The translations under genes and the position numbers were made by a program. From contig CM046878.1 of NCBI GenBank assembly GCA_025667525.1, positions 93,077,237 through 93,141,236 on the forward strand: DNA of 64,000 nt, in the 5' to 3' direction. The notes under the pieces were generated by a model. The model had not been told where the DNA came from and ran no database searches. It saw only the letters and a program-made list of their open reading frames with translations. The stretch is from Glebionis coronaria (lineage: Eukaryota; Streptophyta; Magnoliopsida; Asterales; Asteraceae). This document shows, piece after piece, positions 24,301 through 35,235 of the stretch; position 1 is the first letter of the stretch; each line of letters opens with the position of its first letter.

Positions 24301-24840
24301 CATGTGTGGGGTGAGGCAAAACTTGTTTTGTCTCATCCCACTAATTTACGGGTACTCCTCGATTTTAGTTTCCTCGATTTGCGTGCCCTCGGGTCGTTTT
24401 ACGAAAAACGTTTTTATAAATTATGAACCAACGGCACAAAACGAATCTAATAAAAATTGTCTCATCAAAAACGGAGTTCGAAAACATAAATACGTAATCC
24501 TAAGGTTTCCGGTTTAGTCGTAAATGACGTTAAATCATGAACGTAAGTCCTAATCTCTCTCGTAAATTCGTGAGTTTATGAATCAACACAAATTTAAAAT
24601 CTCAAAATAATATTCACAAATAAATTTATTTTCTGAAATGTCGGACTGTCACCAAAAACGATGTATGTAAACGTAAGCACGTAACGTAGAATTCTCCGAT
24701 TTAAACGTAGTCGATGCTACTTCAGAACGTAAACCCAAATTTCTTCCCAAAAATAAGTGAGTTCATAATATAACATTAAAATAATGTTTTAAATAACACT
24801 TGAGAATAAAATATCAACCATAAATTGACGGATTGTCACA
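21372..24840 (-). repeat. 5' LTR of TE4 (3469 bp)
   Basis: Same ends as the left LTR (TGTAACACCC, GGATTGTCACA). It differs by scattered substitutions and small indels; about eight differences are visible in the first 350 positions. Transcription would run leftwards into the internal region. Confidence 0.96.
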
Positions 24841-27716
24841 CGGTCTCTCTTGACTCTATGACTATAGAAAACGTAGAGCGCGTAGATAACCTAGGTTTTA
24901 ACCTTCTAAGTATAGGTAAAATTTGTGACAGTAAGTGTAAGGTCATCTTTTCGGAATATGACAGTGAAATCGTAAAAGATGGAAAAGTCATTGGAAAAGG
25001 TGTTAGAAAGCATTGGCTTTATGTCATGACGGTTAATAGGAAGTCAAATGACAACTTATGTCTAGCGACTTTAGATGATAGTTCTACTCTTTGGCATAGG
25101 AGATTAGATCACGCTAATATGCGTTTAATTCAATCTTTATTCTCTAAGGAGTTGGTGAGACACCTCCCCAAGATGAAGTTTGATAGTCACTTTTGTGATG
25201 CTTGCAAAATTAGGAAGCAAGTTCACTCAAGTCACAAAGCCAAGAATTTGGTTTCGACCTCTCGGTGTTTAGAGCTCCTACATATGGATCTCTTTGGACC
25301 TTCCACCATACGGAGTTATGGAGGTAACCTTTATACCCTAGTTATAGTTGACGACTACTTTAGATTCACTTGGACTAGATTTTTGGCGTCTAAGAATGAA
25401 GCTTTCGATCACTTCAAAACCTTTAGTCGAAGAATTCAAAATCAACTAGGATGTTCAATTGTCTCTATTAGGACGGATCATGGTAGGGAATTTGATAATG
25501 AAGTACAATTTGGTGCCTTTTGTGAAGCTCATGGTATTACCTATAACTTCTCAGCTCCCCGCGCTCCACAATCAAATGGGGTAGTTGAAAGGAATAATAG
25601 GACCATTCAAGAGATGAGTAGGACGATGTTAAATGAGCAATCTTTGCGTCAAAATTTTTGGTGCAATGTCGTGGACACATCGACTTACATTCTCAACCGA
25701 ATTCTTATTCGACCTTTTCTAGGAATGACCCCCTATGAGATTCTTAAAGGTAAGAATCCCTCATTGGAATACTTTAGGGTGTTTGGAAGCAAGTGCTTCA
25801 TTCTCAATACCAAAGAATACCTTACTAAGTTTGACCCAAAGTCTTACGAATGTATCTTTTTAGGTTATTCTCAAACTAGAAAAGCCTACATAGTCCTTAA
25901 TAGAACCTCAGATGTAATTGAAGAATCACTTAAGGTGAAATTTGATGAAACCCTACCTTCATCTAAGACACCACCTTTGGTAGATGATGAATTAGATGAA
26001 ATAGACATAGTTAATGCCAAAGATGTTAGAAACATAGGAGTTGAAGACCTTAATGTTGAAAAGGGAGTAAACATTAAGGAGTCTAAGGATCATGCTCTTG
26101 ATAATGTCATAGGTGAATTAAATCAAAGGAACCTCAGATCTCAAGTCCAAAATCAAAATAACTTCTTTTGTTTTGTCTCCTTGATTGAACCAAAGAATGA
26201 TAAAGAAGCTTTGACTGATGAGAGTTGGGTCATCGCTATGCAAGAAGAATTGAATCAATTCATTGCTAATGATGTTTGGGAACTTGTTGCTCTGCCTAGA
26301 AGTTCGACCATCATAGGAACCAAATGGGTATATAGGAATAAGTTAGATAAGAATGGTGTTGTGTCTCGTAACAAGGCTAGACTTGTAGCTCAAGGCTATG
26401 ATCAACAAGAAGGTATTGATTATGACGAGACATACGCACCCGTAGCTAGATTAGAATCCATTAAGATCCTCTAAGCTTACGCTTGTGCTTTAGACTTTAA
26501 GATTCAAAAAATGGATGTAAAGAGTGCATTTCTTAACGGTTTGATCAATGAGGAGGTATATGTGGCTCAACCTCCCGGCTTTATTGATTTTGAGAAATCG
26601 GATCATGTTTACAAGCTTAAGAAAGCTCTTTATAGTCTCAAACAAGCACCCAAAGCTTGGTATGATAGACTTAAAGCGTATCTTATAAAACATGAGTATA
26701 CCATAGGGATGGTAGACAATACACTCTTTTCAAAGAAGAAAGGTTCTCACCTCATTATCGTACGAATATATGTTGATGACATTATATTTGGTTCAACTTG
26801 TCAATCATTGTGTGATGACTTTGCCAAAATCATGTATGACGAGTTTGAAATGAGTATGATGGGAGAACTTAACTTCTTTTTAGGACTCCAAATTAAACAA
26901 ATGGACGATGGTATTTTCTTTAATCAATCCAAGTATGTTAAAGAAATGTTAAAGAAATTTGGATTAGAAGACTCTAGACCTATGATGACCCCTATGGCCT
27001 CAGATACTAAACTCATCGTAGATGATGATTGGGAGTCAGTAGACAACACCAAATATAGAGGTATGATTGGTAGTTTGTTGTACCTAATGGCAAGTCGACT
27101 GGATATCATGTTTAGTATTTGCCTTTGTGCTCGCTTCCAAGAGGCTCCCAAAACCTCTCACCTTGAAGCGGTTAAGCGTATCTTCCGATACATTAAGGGA
27201 ACTATACATTTAGGATTATGGTATCCTAAAGGGACCGACATAGAAACCATTGTCTACGCGGACTCGGATCATGCGGGAGACTATGTGGACCGGAAAAGCA
27301 CTAGTGGAGTTTGTACCTTAATGGGTTGTTGTTTAACTTCTTGGTTCTCCAAGAAACAAACCGCTCTTGCTATATCCACTACGGAAGCCGAGTATGTGAG
27401 TGCCGGTAAAGCTTGTCAACAAGCTCTATGGATGAAGCAAGCGCTTGTTGATTACGGGATTTCTCTTGACGATGTTCCCATCATGTGCGACAACAAGGGT
27501 GAAATAGACCTTAGCAAGAATCCCGTGAAACATTCCCGAACCAAGCACATAGAGATTTGCCACCATTTTCTTAGGGATAATGTTCAAAAGCGGAACATTT
27601 CGATAGAGAAGGTACCCTCGGTAGAAAACTTAGCCGATATCTTCACTAAGCCACTTAAGAGGGAACCTTTAAATTACTTGCGTTTAGGTCTAAGATTAAT
27701 GGAACATATTCCTTAA
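24841..27716 (+). pseudogene. pol: Pol of TE3: protease end, integrase, RT, RNase H; one stop
   Basis: The frame continues from 12497 across TE4. Protease end: [15 protein letters not shown]. The integrase zinc region has [11 protein letters not shown] and CDACK (about 25090-25220). The core has HMDLFGP, then RTDHGREF (His where Asn is usual) and [11 protein letters not shown] has [38 protein letters not shown] and the catalytic YVDDII at 26769. RNase H has ADSDHAG, STTEAEY and ENLADIFTKPL, ending at 27716. A single TAA at 26472-26474 (ESIKIL-stop-AYAC, probably Leu TTA to TAA) is the only break I find, so pol is far better kept than gag. An ATG at 24825 lies in the TE4 LTR and is not a real start. 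Confidence 0.95.
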
Positions 27717-28193
27717 TTGTGAATTCTTATTATCTTTTATATTTTGAGTCTTTTCTTTCTTTGAGTTCTTAAGTTTAATAAACTCTTTTTGGCAAATTTA
27801 TATTCTTTTTCAAAATTCTCAAAGCTTTTGTGAAAATAGTCGAGAAATGTTTTTGCATTGTTAATTCAATCTAAAAACGTTTTTCAAAGCTTCTTGCTAT
27901 TCATAATGAGCTTACATAATTCATATGTATGGGTCTCTCAAATATAGCAAGAACAAAAGAGAACTATGGAGGATCTTTGTGTCATGACCTTGTGTCTAGT
28001 TCTACACACCTCCTACATTGATGTTATTAAAAAAATTCTATGTATTTTGATCAAAACATTGTTGGGTGAACTCTTGTGTGTTTTCTTTGTCTATCTTTGC
28101 TTCTTAGCATATCTCCATGATTAGTTAGACTAGAAAAATAGGATTTGCTGAATTAGAAAATCCTCCCTCATCACCAAACCCAACCCACTGTGG
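27717..28193 (+). other. Spacer after TE3 pol
   Basis: AT-rich DNA of 477 bp between the pol stop and the first palindromic module. No coding frame or RNA feature recognised. Confidence 0.6.
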
Positions 28194-28378
28194 GCGGTTC
28201 TTTATTGACACCGCGGTTCCCCGGTGATAAGGAACCGTCGGGTGAGCTAAAGAACCGCGCCCAATACCTTATTTTTTGGGTATTCCTGAAACTCCAAATT
28301 TGTTCCAACACTTTTTGGAATATTTGTTTCAACCCTTTGACCACCCCCAAATTATCTTGGACTTTCTCTATATAACCT
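28194..28378 (+). promoter_or_regulatory. Promoter-like module before the TE3 3' ORF
   Basis: 28194-28259 holds GCGGTTCTTTA, GCGGTTCCCC, GATAAGGAACCG and AAGAACCGCG, the same arms as in the TE3 LTR. A TATA-like CTATATAACC follows at 28369-28378, about 60 bp before the open frame. The arrangement palindrome, TATA, ORF mirrors the U3 region of the LTR. Promoter activity is inferred. Confidence 0.55.
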
Positions 28379-28436
28379 TAAGCATTTGCATTCTTTCTCC
28401 AAACAAATTGTCTTATTCCCCAAATGAAATCTTTGA

Positions 28437-28706
28437 TTCTCTTCCATTCTCTCAAATTGCTTTAACCCTAATCCACCCAGGAACACTCAAAATCCCATCT
28501 CTTCTCCTTCTAAGAATGGTGATTGTGGAACTTCTTATCTTCCACCACTAGCCTTTAGTGTTCTACCTCCTTCACCTGATAATGTCATGCATCATGGAAC
28601 ATATTGTCAATGTTGTCAATATCAACATCTTGCTATGGCTCACATCTATGAGGAGTTGAATTACATCAAGAGTCTCTTAGTTAAACCTCCTCTTTACTAT
28701 AACTAA
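28437..28706 (+). CDS. Accessory 3' ORF of TE3 with HG-x2-C-x-CC motif (remnant)
   Basis: Open for 89 codons between stops, without an early ATG; the first in-frame ATG is at 28587. The end reads PPSPDNVMHHGTYCQCC, then QYQHLAMAHIYEELNYIKSLL. It aligns with the C-terminus of the 192-residue ORF of TE10 (HHGSSCACC, then ELAHVYEKLNFL) and more loosely with the 230-residue ORF there (THGPNCPCC). The His-Gly-x2-Cys-x-Cys-Cys pattern could bind metal, but I do not recognise a known family. In this copy the N-terminal part seems truncated. It lies between pol and the polypurine tracts, where Sireviruses may carry env-like ORFs. Confidence 0.5.
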   Translation, partial: FSSILSNCFNPNPPRNTQNPISSPSKNGDCGTSYLPPLAFSVLPPSPDNVMHHGTYCQCCQYQHLAMAHIYEELNYIKSLLVKPPLYYN

Positions 28707-29049
28707 GTTAACGTCTACCAAGCCAACACCACCTCCTTTCGCCACTACCTTGTCTTTTATCTAAGCATTGGTTGCTTATCTTCAAGACATCTAGTTCAAG
28801 CAAATCTTAGAGTTCTAGCTTAACTATGATTTGATTTATGCTTTCTATTTTGGCTTGTGGTTGTATCTCATACATCTTTATATGATTTATTTCCTTGTAT
28901 CTTTTATCATGTTTTCTTATAACATGACTTATCTTGGATCTTTTGTTTCTTATTTTTTTGTGATCTTTGCTATATCTTGTTGGGTGTCTCTTCTCTTCTA
29001 CTAACCCTTCTATGTAGCTTGTCACCTTATTTCGATTCCTTGGTGCCCC

Positions 29050-29227
29050 AAGCAAGGGGGAGTAAGCACCAAGGGGGGCATTTGCAAAGTCCGGTTCTTT
29101 TCTTCTTCAAAGAATTTTGCAACCTTTTTGCTTCGACAAAGGGGGAGAAATGATAAACTCGTCTTCGAAAATCTTGTTTTATTAGATGATTGAGTTTATG
29201 GATTGTCGGAATCAAAAAGGGCGAGAT
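29050..29227 (+). other. Cluster of polypurine tracts before TE3 3' LTR
   Basis: Tracts at about 29053-29064 (GCAAGGGGGAGT), 29070-29081 (CCAAGGGGGGCA), 29137-29148 (AAAGGGGGAGAA) and 29214-29227 (AAAAGGGCGAGATT), the last abutting the LTR. Multiplied polypurine tracts are a known Sirevirus hallmark. TE10 has the matching set in reverse at 41283-41465. Confidence 0.8.
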
Positions 29228-30508
29228 TGTTAATGCAATGATGCCTAAAAACGCTACTTGTAGTTTTCGGTCTCGCTTTGTTTTGATTACGACAATATGT
29301 AAAAACAAGCATTTACGAAAACAATGAAAAACGAATTATTGAGTTCAAGTATTTTTCATTTCAACCATTATCACTTAAGGTATGAACAAACAAGTAATTA
29401 TACTAATTAACTGATCAAGGATTTAATCTTTTCTTAAGACTCACTTTTTATTAAGTGTGACAAAGTTTTATTATTAAACTTTCTTTTTAAGAAAATGTTT
29501 TACTAAATTAATTATTTGAAAATTTGAAATTTGAAAATGGCATATTCTATCTTGGTTTTTAATATCCTTTCAGGATATTTTAATCCCCAGATTCGATCCA
29601 ACCCACTAAAAGACAAAAGGGAGCAGACTCTACGCCGGTGGTTCCTTAGCGCCTACGACGGTTCCTTATCGATAAGGAACCGCGGGCTGCAATAAAGAAC
29701 CGCGGGCAGATATAGCCGTTGGACATTTGTCTTATAAATAGTGGACCATTCTCAGACTTTCAATGTACCTCTTTTGCACATAAACTTTCAGATTCTTACA
29801 TACTTCTTAAATCACTCAAATCCTTGATCATTTGTTTGATTACTACTTGTTTAGAAGTGAATCTTTCTCCTCCCATCTTTTCCTCTCAAAGTGCAAAGAG
29901 AAGAACACTATCATTGTTAAAGTGTTGTGTCTACCTCAAAGATCCATTGAAGATCCAAACTTATTTATTCATTGTTGTGTCATTGTTGTTAAGATCCAAG
30001 TAGTTGTGTCTATTTGGAAGTTTTATATATATTAGGGTTAATACTTAGTCCTCAAAGTATATCGGTGTAGATTGGTCCTAGCTAAGATTAGGGCTCGACT
30101 TTTAGCGTAGAGTCGGAAATTGGTTAAGCGACGTTGTGTACGGTTTCTCCACCTTAAAGAGCTTGTTGATGAGTGAACTCTCGAGTAAGGAGTACTCGAG
30201 GAGTGGAGTAGGAACGAGGAGTGAGCTTCGTTGCCGAACCACTATAAATCCTTGGTGTTTGGTTTGATCTTTCCTTCCATTATCTCTTTACATTCTTTAT
30301 TCTTTATACTTGTGATTATTAGTTTAGTTACATTCGTTATTCTTTATACTTGTGATTATTAGTTAGTTTTACTATACCTTGTTCATATTATGTATAAGAA
30401 GGTTTCACATAAACACTCAAGCTTAAGTTTTTGAAAAAGGATTTTTTAAAACCAAACTTTAACAAGCAAATTTAAGAAACTATTCAACCCCCCCTTCTAG
30501 TTTCTACA
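29228..30508 (+). repeat. 3' LTR of TE3 (1281 bp)
   Basis: Starts TGTTAATGCA right after the polypurine tract and ends CTAGTTTCTACA. The TE10 LTR (39684-41282, reverse) has the same ends and homologous interior. It contains the palindrome module, a TATA box and a G/C homopolymer run near the end. The TE5 integrase continues after 30508; the 5 bp after it (TCATG) should be one half of the duplication. Confidence 0.9.
29635..29740 (+). promoter_or_regulatory. U3 palindrome module and TATA box of TE3 LTR
   Basis: 29635-29707 contains GGTGGTTCCTTAGCG, then the perfect palindrome TTCCTTATCGATAAGGAA with CGG/CCG flanks, then AAGAACCGCGGGC. The TATA box CTTATAAATA lies at 29731-29740, 24 bp further on. 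CpG-rich palindromes in the LTR are described for Sireviruses. The position so close to TATA suggests a transcription control element. Confidence 0.75.
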
Positions 30509-30516
30509 TCATGTTT

Positions 30517-31480
30517 CTTCTCTCTGCAACTCCATTTTGTTGAGGTGTCCTGGCTATGCTGTATTCCCTCTTGATCCCTTTGCTGGTGCAAAATGTGTCC
30601 AACTCTTTGTTTTTGAACTCTCCACCATTGTCAGACCTAATAGTCACCCCCTTCATACTCTTTTGAAGCTCAATTTAAGTGATGAAGTCTTTGAGTACTC
30701 CTGCAGTATCCTTCTTTTCAAACAGAAAGAAAGTCCATGTGAATCTTGAGTAGTCATCAGTAACCACTAGACATTACTACTTCTTTTTAATGCTTGCCAC
30801 AGATGTAGGACCAAAGATATCCATGTGAAGTAATTCTAATGGCTTTGTGGTGGAGAGGGCAACTTTTGATTTGCAAGAACCTCTATGTTGCTGTCCATTC
30901 AAACAAGCAACACATGTATGGTCATTATTGAATGTCTTTGAAGGTAGACCATGAACAAGATTTAGCTTGACCAATTTGTTCATATTTTTAAATTTTAAAT
31001 GACCAAGTCTTCTATGACATTTCTTGCATTCATCTTCTGAGGCTTTGGCAATGAAACAGTTTTCATTGTGTATTAAGTAAATTGCCCAATGTTTCCAAAT
31101 TTCTTGAAGAGCAATGTCCTTTAGGTCAATGGTGTACATGTTCCTCTGCCTTGGGGTTCTAAGTACAATAGGAGTGTTTGGTGGTAGAACAAACTCTTTA
31201 CCCAGTACCAGACACTCAGTGTTAGTAAAAAGAATAAAGTTCTTGTTATCAGTCATCCGAGACACACTGAAGAGATTGTACTTCAATTCTTTTACCAAAT
31301 AGAAATTATCAAATGTCATCCCATTAGTTACAATGGTCCCTTTTCCCAGTGATTGTCCCATGTCCATCTCCAAATGAGACACCATCATTATCATGCAGGG
31401 GAACAAATTTTAAAAGATATGCTTTCTGACCAGTCATGCTGATAGAGCATCCACTATCCCAGTAAGCTTTGTCATTCTTA
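30517..31480 (-). pseudogene. pol: Protease and integrase of TE5, truncated by TE3
   Basis: Protease motif DSGCS at 31450-31458. The segment 31406-30777 is open and covers TITNG/TFDNFYLVKELKYNLFSVSRM, then the integrase zinc region (HRRLGHLKFKNMNKL, then CVACLNGQ) and ELLHMDIFGP with the first catalytic Asp. A stop follows IKKK; the frame then goes on with VTDDYSRFTW, RSDNGGEFKN (second Asp) and TPQQNGV with Glu in AER. It ends abruptly at 30517, where TE3 begins. A frame change lies near 31400. Confidence 0.88.
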
Positions 31481-31756
31481 GTATGCTTTGTTACCTACAA
31501 AAAGAAAAAAAATTTAGTTTCTCTTGGAGACCCAAGCCATTACTGACTTGGATCTACCTCGTGTATCAATGTAAGATAATTTGTCAAAGGCTAAAGATAC
31601 ACCATTGGGTTGAGTGCCCCTTTTGGGTACCAAACCCAATGAGCTGAGGCTTTCACAACTTTTCCCCATCTACCCAGATTTCTAGAGGACAAAACATTGC
31701 CAACAGGGGATACCCTAGACTTATCAGGGGAATCCCTATGCTTAGCAGAGGGAACT

Positions 31757-34263
31757 CATCTTTTGTTTTGGCCTCTATAGGTGCGTTGGTAAGGTCTATA
31801 GTCAGATTTACATGCAGTATGAGGTGCTAGTTTGGTCACATGAGAGCTAGATTTGGAACATGCATCATTTACCTTTCTTAGAGCAGGAACAATATACTTA
31901 TCAGAAACCTTATTTCTCAAATCAAGGGGAACATATTTAGCAGGGGAAAAAGATTTTGCCCCTACATTCAATAGAATGGCTTGTGGTTGCATTTCCTTTA
32001 AAGGATTTGCAGCCACCATTTCCATGGGTGCTTGACAGTCTTGATAGATGTGATCAAAACTGCCACAAGTGAAACAAGGTTTGGTTTTCTTCACAAAGTC
32101 CTCTCCTAATTGATGAGACTTTTGGTTATTCCAGTTCCTTTGGTTACCTCTAATAGGTCTACACATGACAACATATTTAACAATGGTTCTAAGAGGTTTT
32201 GGTGCTGAATCAGATCTGCTAGAGGTTCTGGATGAACTACTTTTAGAACTGGAGTCACTTCCAAATAATCCTTCTCTTGAAAAGAGAACATGGTTATCTA
32301 TTTTCCACTGTTTTAAAGCAATTTGTTCCTTTTCAAAATCCCTAACAGCACTAGTTTTCACTAGAGGTTCCTCTGTTTCTAGATTCTTTGGTATGTAGGC
32401 ATTTAAGTCAAAGTCAATGTCTTCCTACTTTTTAAAACAAGGAAGTCCAGTCCAAGACAGATCTTTCCTGGGAATGGGTCCATGTACATTAGCAGGTGGT
32501 GGTGGAATGGCAACATGTTCATTTTTTACTCCAAAACCTGTTTTATCTCTTGGAGATTGTCCAATTTCAACTTCCTTAGTGAGATCTTTAGAAGCTTTTC
32601 CAAAGTTTTCAATAGTTTTCTCATCTATCTTTTTATTAGATCTAAAGACTTCTACTTCAGCAGTTAACTTTTTAATAGAATCATCTTTCTCCCTAGCATC
32701 TCTTTCTAATATGCCAATATGATCTCTATAATCATTCTCTCTTTGTTTATATTCTCTTGTGGTGGATTCCAATTGTTCTAAAGCACGTTTGTAGTTGTCT
32801 AAATCATTATCATAATTTATGTAATCAACATTCAGTTTTCTTATTTGATCATTTAAAGACTCAGTATTTTTTCTACATGCTTTGGTACAATAGGAGTCAT
32901 CATATACCTCATTGTCTGAACTAGATGTTGACATAACCATAAGAGCAAATTCTTCCTCCTTCTCTTCAGCAACTAGAGCTTGATTTCTTTCAACACCTTC
33001 TGTCATAGCACTCCAGTCCCATCCAACTACCCCATCTATTCTTTGAATGGCTACCATAGCCTTAGCCTCAGAATCCTCATCTCTACTTTCCTTCCTATAG
33101 CTGCTTCCATTCTTTGGTCCTCTACAGTCCCTAGCAAAGTAGCCTTTCTTGCCATAGTTGTATCATTCCACCTTTGATTTATTAAATCCAGCCACATTAG
33201 AAGGATTAATGGAAATCTTTTTACCATATTTCTTATAAAATCTGTTGGCTCTCATGCTGAGTAGAGCCATGTTCCACTTGATATCCATCTCCTCCAGTCC
33301 TTACTTGCTGATTTGATTCAGATCTTCATGTAGCACAGTAGATCCCTGAGACCCTTGTGATGCAATGAAAGCACAAGCAGTGTCAAGACTGAACGTTGCA
33401 GGCCTCTCTTCACCATTTGATGGTCCTGACCTTGAAGCAGGGGAATTTGTGGTAGGGGAAACTTCAATCCCACTGCCTTTAGAGTTTCTACTGCTATGAG
33501 AAATAAAGGCCATGTTATCAGGGGAACCAGCAGTTCCACTTGAATTAGTGGGAATGGTTCCTGATGCCTTCATCTCATTGACCACATGCTCAAACACCTT
33601 CAGGTTGTTGTAGATGTCATCAATGTTCTTATCATCAATGTCATCTCTATTTTGCCAAATGGCTTTGTAGACAAACCATTCTTTCTGAAGACTGTTGAGG
33701 AATCTTGCATTCACCTATTCTCTTGACACCTCTATATCAAAGAATTCCAGTTGAGCAACCAGATCTTGAAGCCTATTGTAGATGGAACCAATAGCTTCAT
33801 CACCATTTTCTTTAAAATAAGCAAATTGGTCTATCATCTGATTCTTTTTCTTCTTCTTAGTGGCCTCATTCCCTCTAAATGTGTTACCAATTTCTTCCCA
33901 AAGCTCCTTAGCAGTCTTATAATTTCTAAACCTTAGCTGATGTCTATCAGGTAGAGCCAACAGCAAAGAACTGTGAGCTCTGACATCATGCCTTCTTGCC
34001 TGAATCTCTTTGTCTGCAATAGCAGTAGACTTGGTTTTATCACTTTTGGATCTTTCACCGAATTCTTCCTTATCTTTGTTCTTATCTTCAACTACTCTTA
34101 TTTTGGTAAACTGATCACCAAGCTCTATGACCTCTCATAGAACATTGTGTTCTATCTTGAGATATTGTTGAATCCTGAATTCCCATCTATCAAAGTTTTC
34201 AGGATCCAAAATAGGAAGTTTGAGGGCATTGTTGTTTGAGGATGAATGAGAATCTAGAGACAT
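31757..34263 (-). pseudogene. gag: Gag of TE5, with several stops
   Basis: ATG at 34263-34261 (MSLDSHSSSNNN), then ILDPENFDRWEFRIQQYL, a copia gag N-terminus. The UBN2-like part follows (LLALPDRHQLRFRNYKTAKELW, FLNSLQKEW) with a stop between at 33715. A first zinc knuckle at about 33150 is ruined: the expected Cys are a stop and Tyr (stop-YNYGKKGYFARDC). A coiled coil (32980-32580) precedes a second, intact CX2CX4HX4C knuckle, CFTCGSFDHIYQDC, at about 32040-32080. The tail to 31757 is basic. The stops at 33301, 33715 and 32425 prevent expression. Confidence 0.85.
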
Positions 34264-34322
34264 GGTTGATGCTAGTTGTAATGAATGTTTTGTTCTTGGT
34301 TTAATCAAAGTTTCTCAACAAA

Positions 34323-34333
34323 CTCTTATACCA
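34323..34333 (-). other. Primer-binding site of TE5
   Basis: TGGTATAAGAG on the minus strand, two bases from the LTR. It matches the initiator tRNA-Met type site (TGGTATCAGAG) with one change. Confidence 0.8.
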
Positions 34334-34335
34334 CT

Positions 34336-34854
34336 TGTTGATCCCAAACTCAGATCTTAAACCTTAGCTTGTTTAAGGGTTGTGATAGAAAGAATGAATT
34401 CAAACTAACACTAGAGAAGCTTTATAATACACAAAGTAACTAAAAAAGATGCGGAAAATAGTGTTTAGCACAAGAACAAGTGTTTAAATCAAACGTTAAA
34501 CTTTAATATATCAAAGATATACGAATACCCAGTAATGGTATTAGGGTTCTACAACCTTAAAGTATGAAATGAAATGAACAGAAAGATATATCAAACATCA
34601 AAACCTAATGAATCCTTTTATAGTACAAGGAGTCATGTACAAGATCACTACTAACAAACTTGGAAACTATTCTGGAGTAGTAACAGAAACGCGCTAATAT
34701 CTCTTCTAAGTTTATCTTTGTAGCAGGGCCATTGACTTCTAGTAGGGGGATCAATCCCCCTGCCTTTGTTATTCAGCAGGGGAAACTTACTCTAGCAGGG
34801 GGAACTCTGACCAACCAGTAGGGGGAACTAATACTCATTCATTTATTCCCAACA
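34336..34854 (-). repeat. 5' LTR of TE5 (519 bp)
   Basis: On the minus strand it runs TGTTGGGAATA to GGGATCAACA, next to the primer site. It holds repeated G-rich motifs of the type AGCAGGGGGA around 34745-34830. The five bases after it (TATTC, 34855-34859) should be one half of the target duplication. Flanking DNA is TE6. Confidence 0.82.
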
Positions 34855-35235
34855 TATTCTACAGAGATGCACTAGATTCATAACAGTTTCCTAGAATCTC
34901 AAGTCTAAGGATAACTATTTATGTTTTACTTAATGACAAAGATCCATAAAGTAATAACATATAGTTGGGATAAGTCCTATATTCGATTCATCGAATATCA
35001 TCTAAAATCGATCAATATACTTTCAAGTATACTCTATCGCTAATTTGATTTGTCTTAGTTTAATAATAGTCCCATATTATTAATCGACAACGGACATTTA
35101 GCATAACATTTATTCATGGGTTAAAACATGTAAAATAGGATACACTTATTAAATAATAAAATAAACGAAACCCAATCTTTATTTTATTATATTAATAATG
35201 TCATAACATCCTTTATCCAAATACTAATCACATAT

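Larger units (their letters stand above)
12498..24840 (-). mobile_element. TE4: complete but degenerate Ty3/gypsy element (12.3 kb)
   Basis: Two 3.47 kb LTRs in direct orientation, 5.4 kb of internal DNA, initiator-Met primer site next to the right LTR, polypurine tract next to the left LTR, and a 5 bp duplication. All these place the element on the minus strand. Remnants of RT and then integrase in that order identify Ty3/gypsy. Long LTRs with an iMet primer suggest a Tekay/Del-type chromovirus, but I see no chromodomain, so this is inference. By eye the LTRs differ at roughly 2-3% of positions. Confidence 0.93.
10712..30508 (+). mobile_element. TE3: Sirevirus-like Ty1/copia element carrying nested TE4
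   Basis: Its parts are gag (10712-12300), protease (12301-12497), the TE4 insertion, integrase-RT-RNase H (24841-27716), a 1.5 kb 3' region with a small ORF, repeated polypurine tracts and a 3' LTR (29228-30508). The 5' end is left of the window, beyond TE2, which was inserted in its gag. Sirevirus assignment rests on the long LTR, the large coiled-coil gag, CpG-rich palindromes in the LTR and multiplied polypurine tracts, which are known hallmarks of that lineage. It was itself inserted in the integrase of TE5. Confidence 0.85.
30509..34854 (-). mobile_element. TE5: Ty1/copia element, 5' half, interrupted by TE3
   Basis: On the minus strand: 5' LTR (34854-34336), iMet-type primer site, gag from 34263, protease near 31450, then the integrase zinc region and core up to 30517, where TE3's 3' LTR begins. 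The RT half should lie left of TE3, outside the window. Many stops show decay. The wording of its gag resembles copia gags known to me from Asteraceae. Confidence 0.87.

Noticed and set aside
24825..24845. Start codon for TE3 pol at 24825
   Set aside because: This ATG is inside the TE4 LTR. The pol frame continues from 12497 across the nested element.
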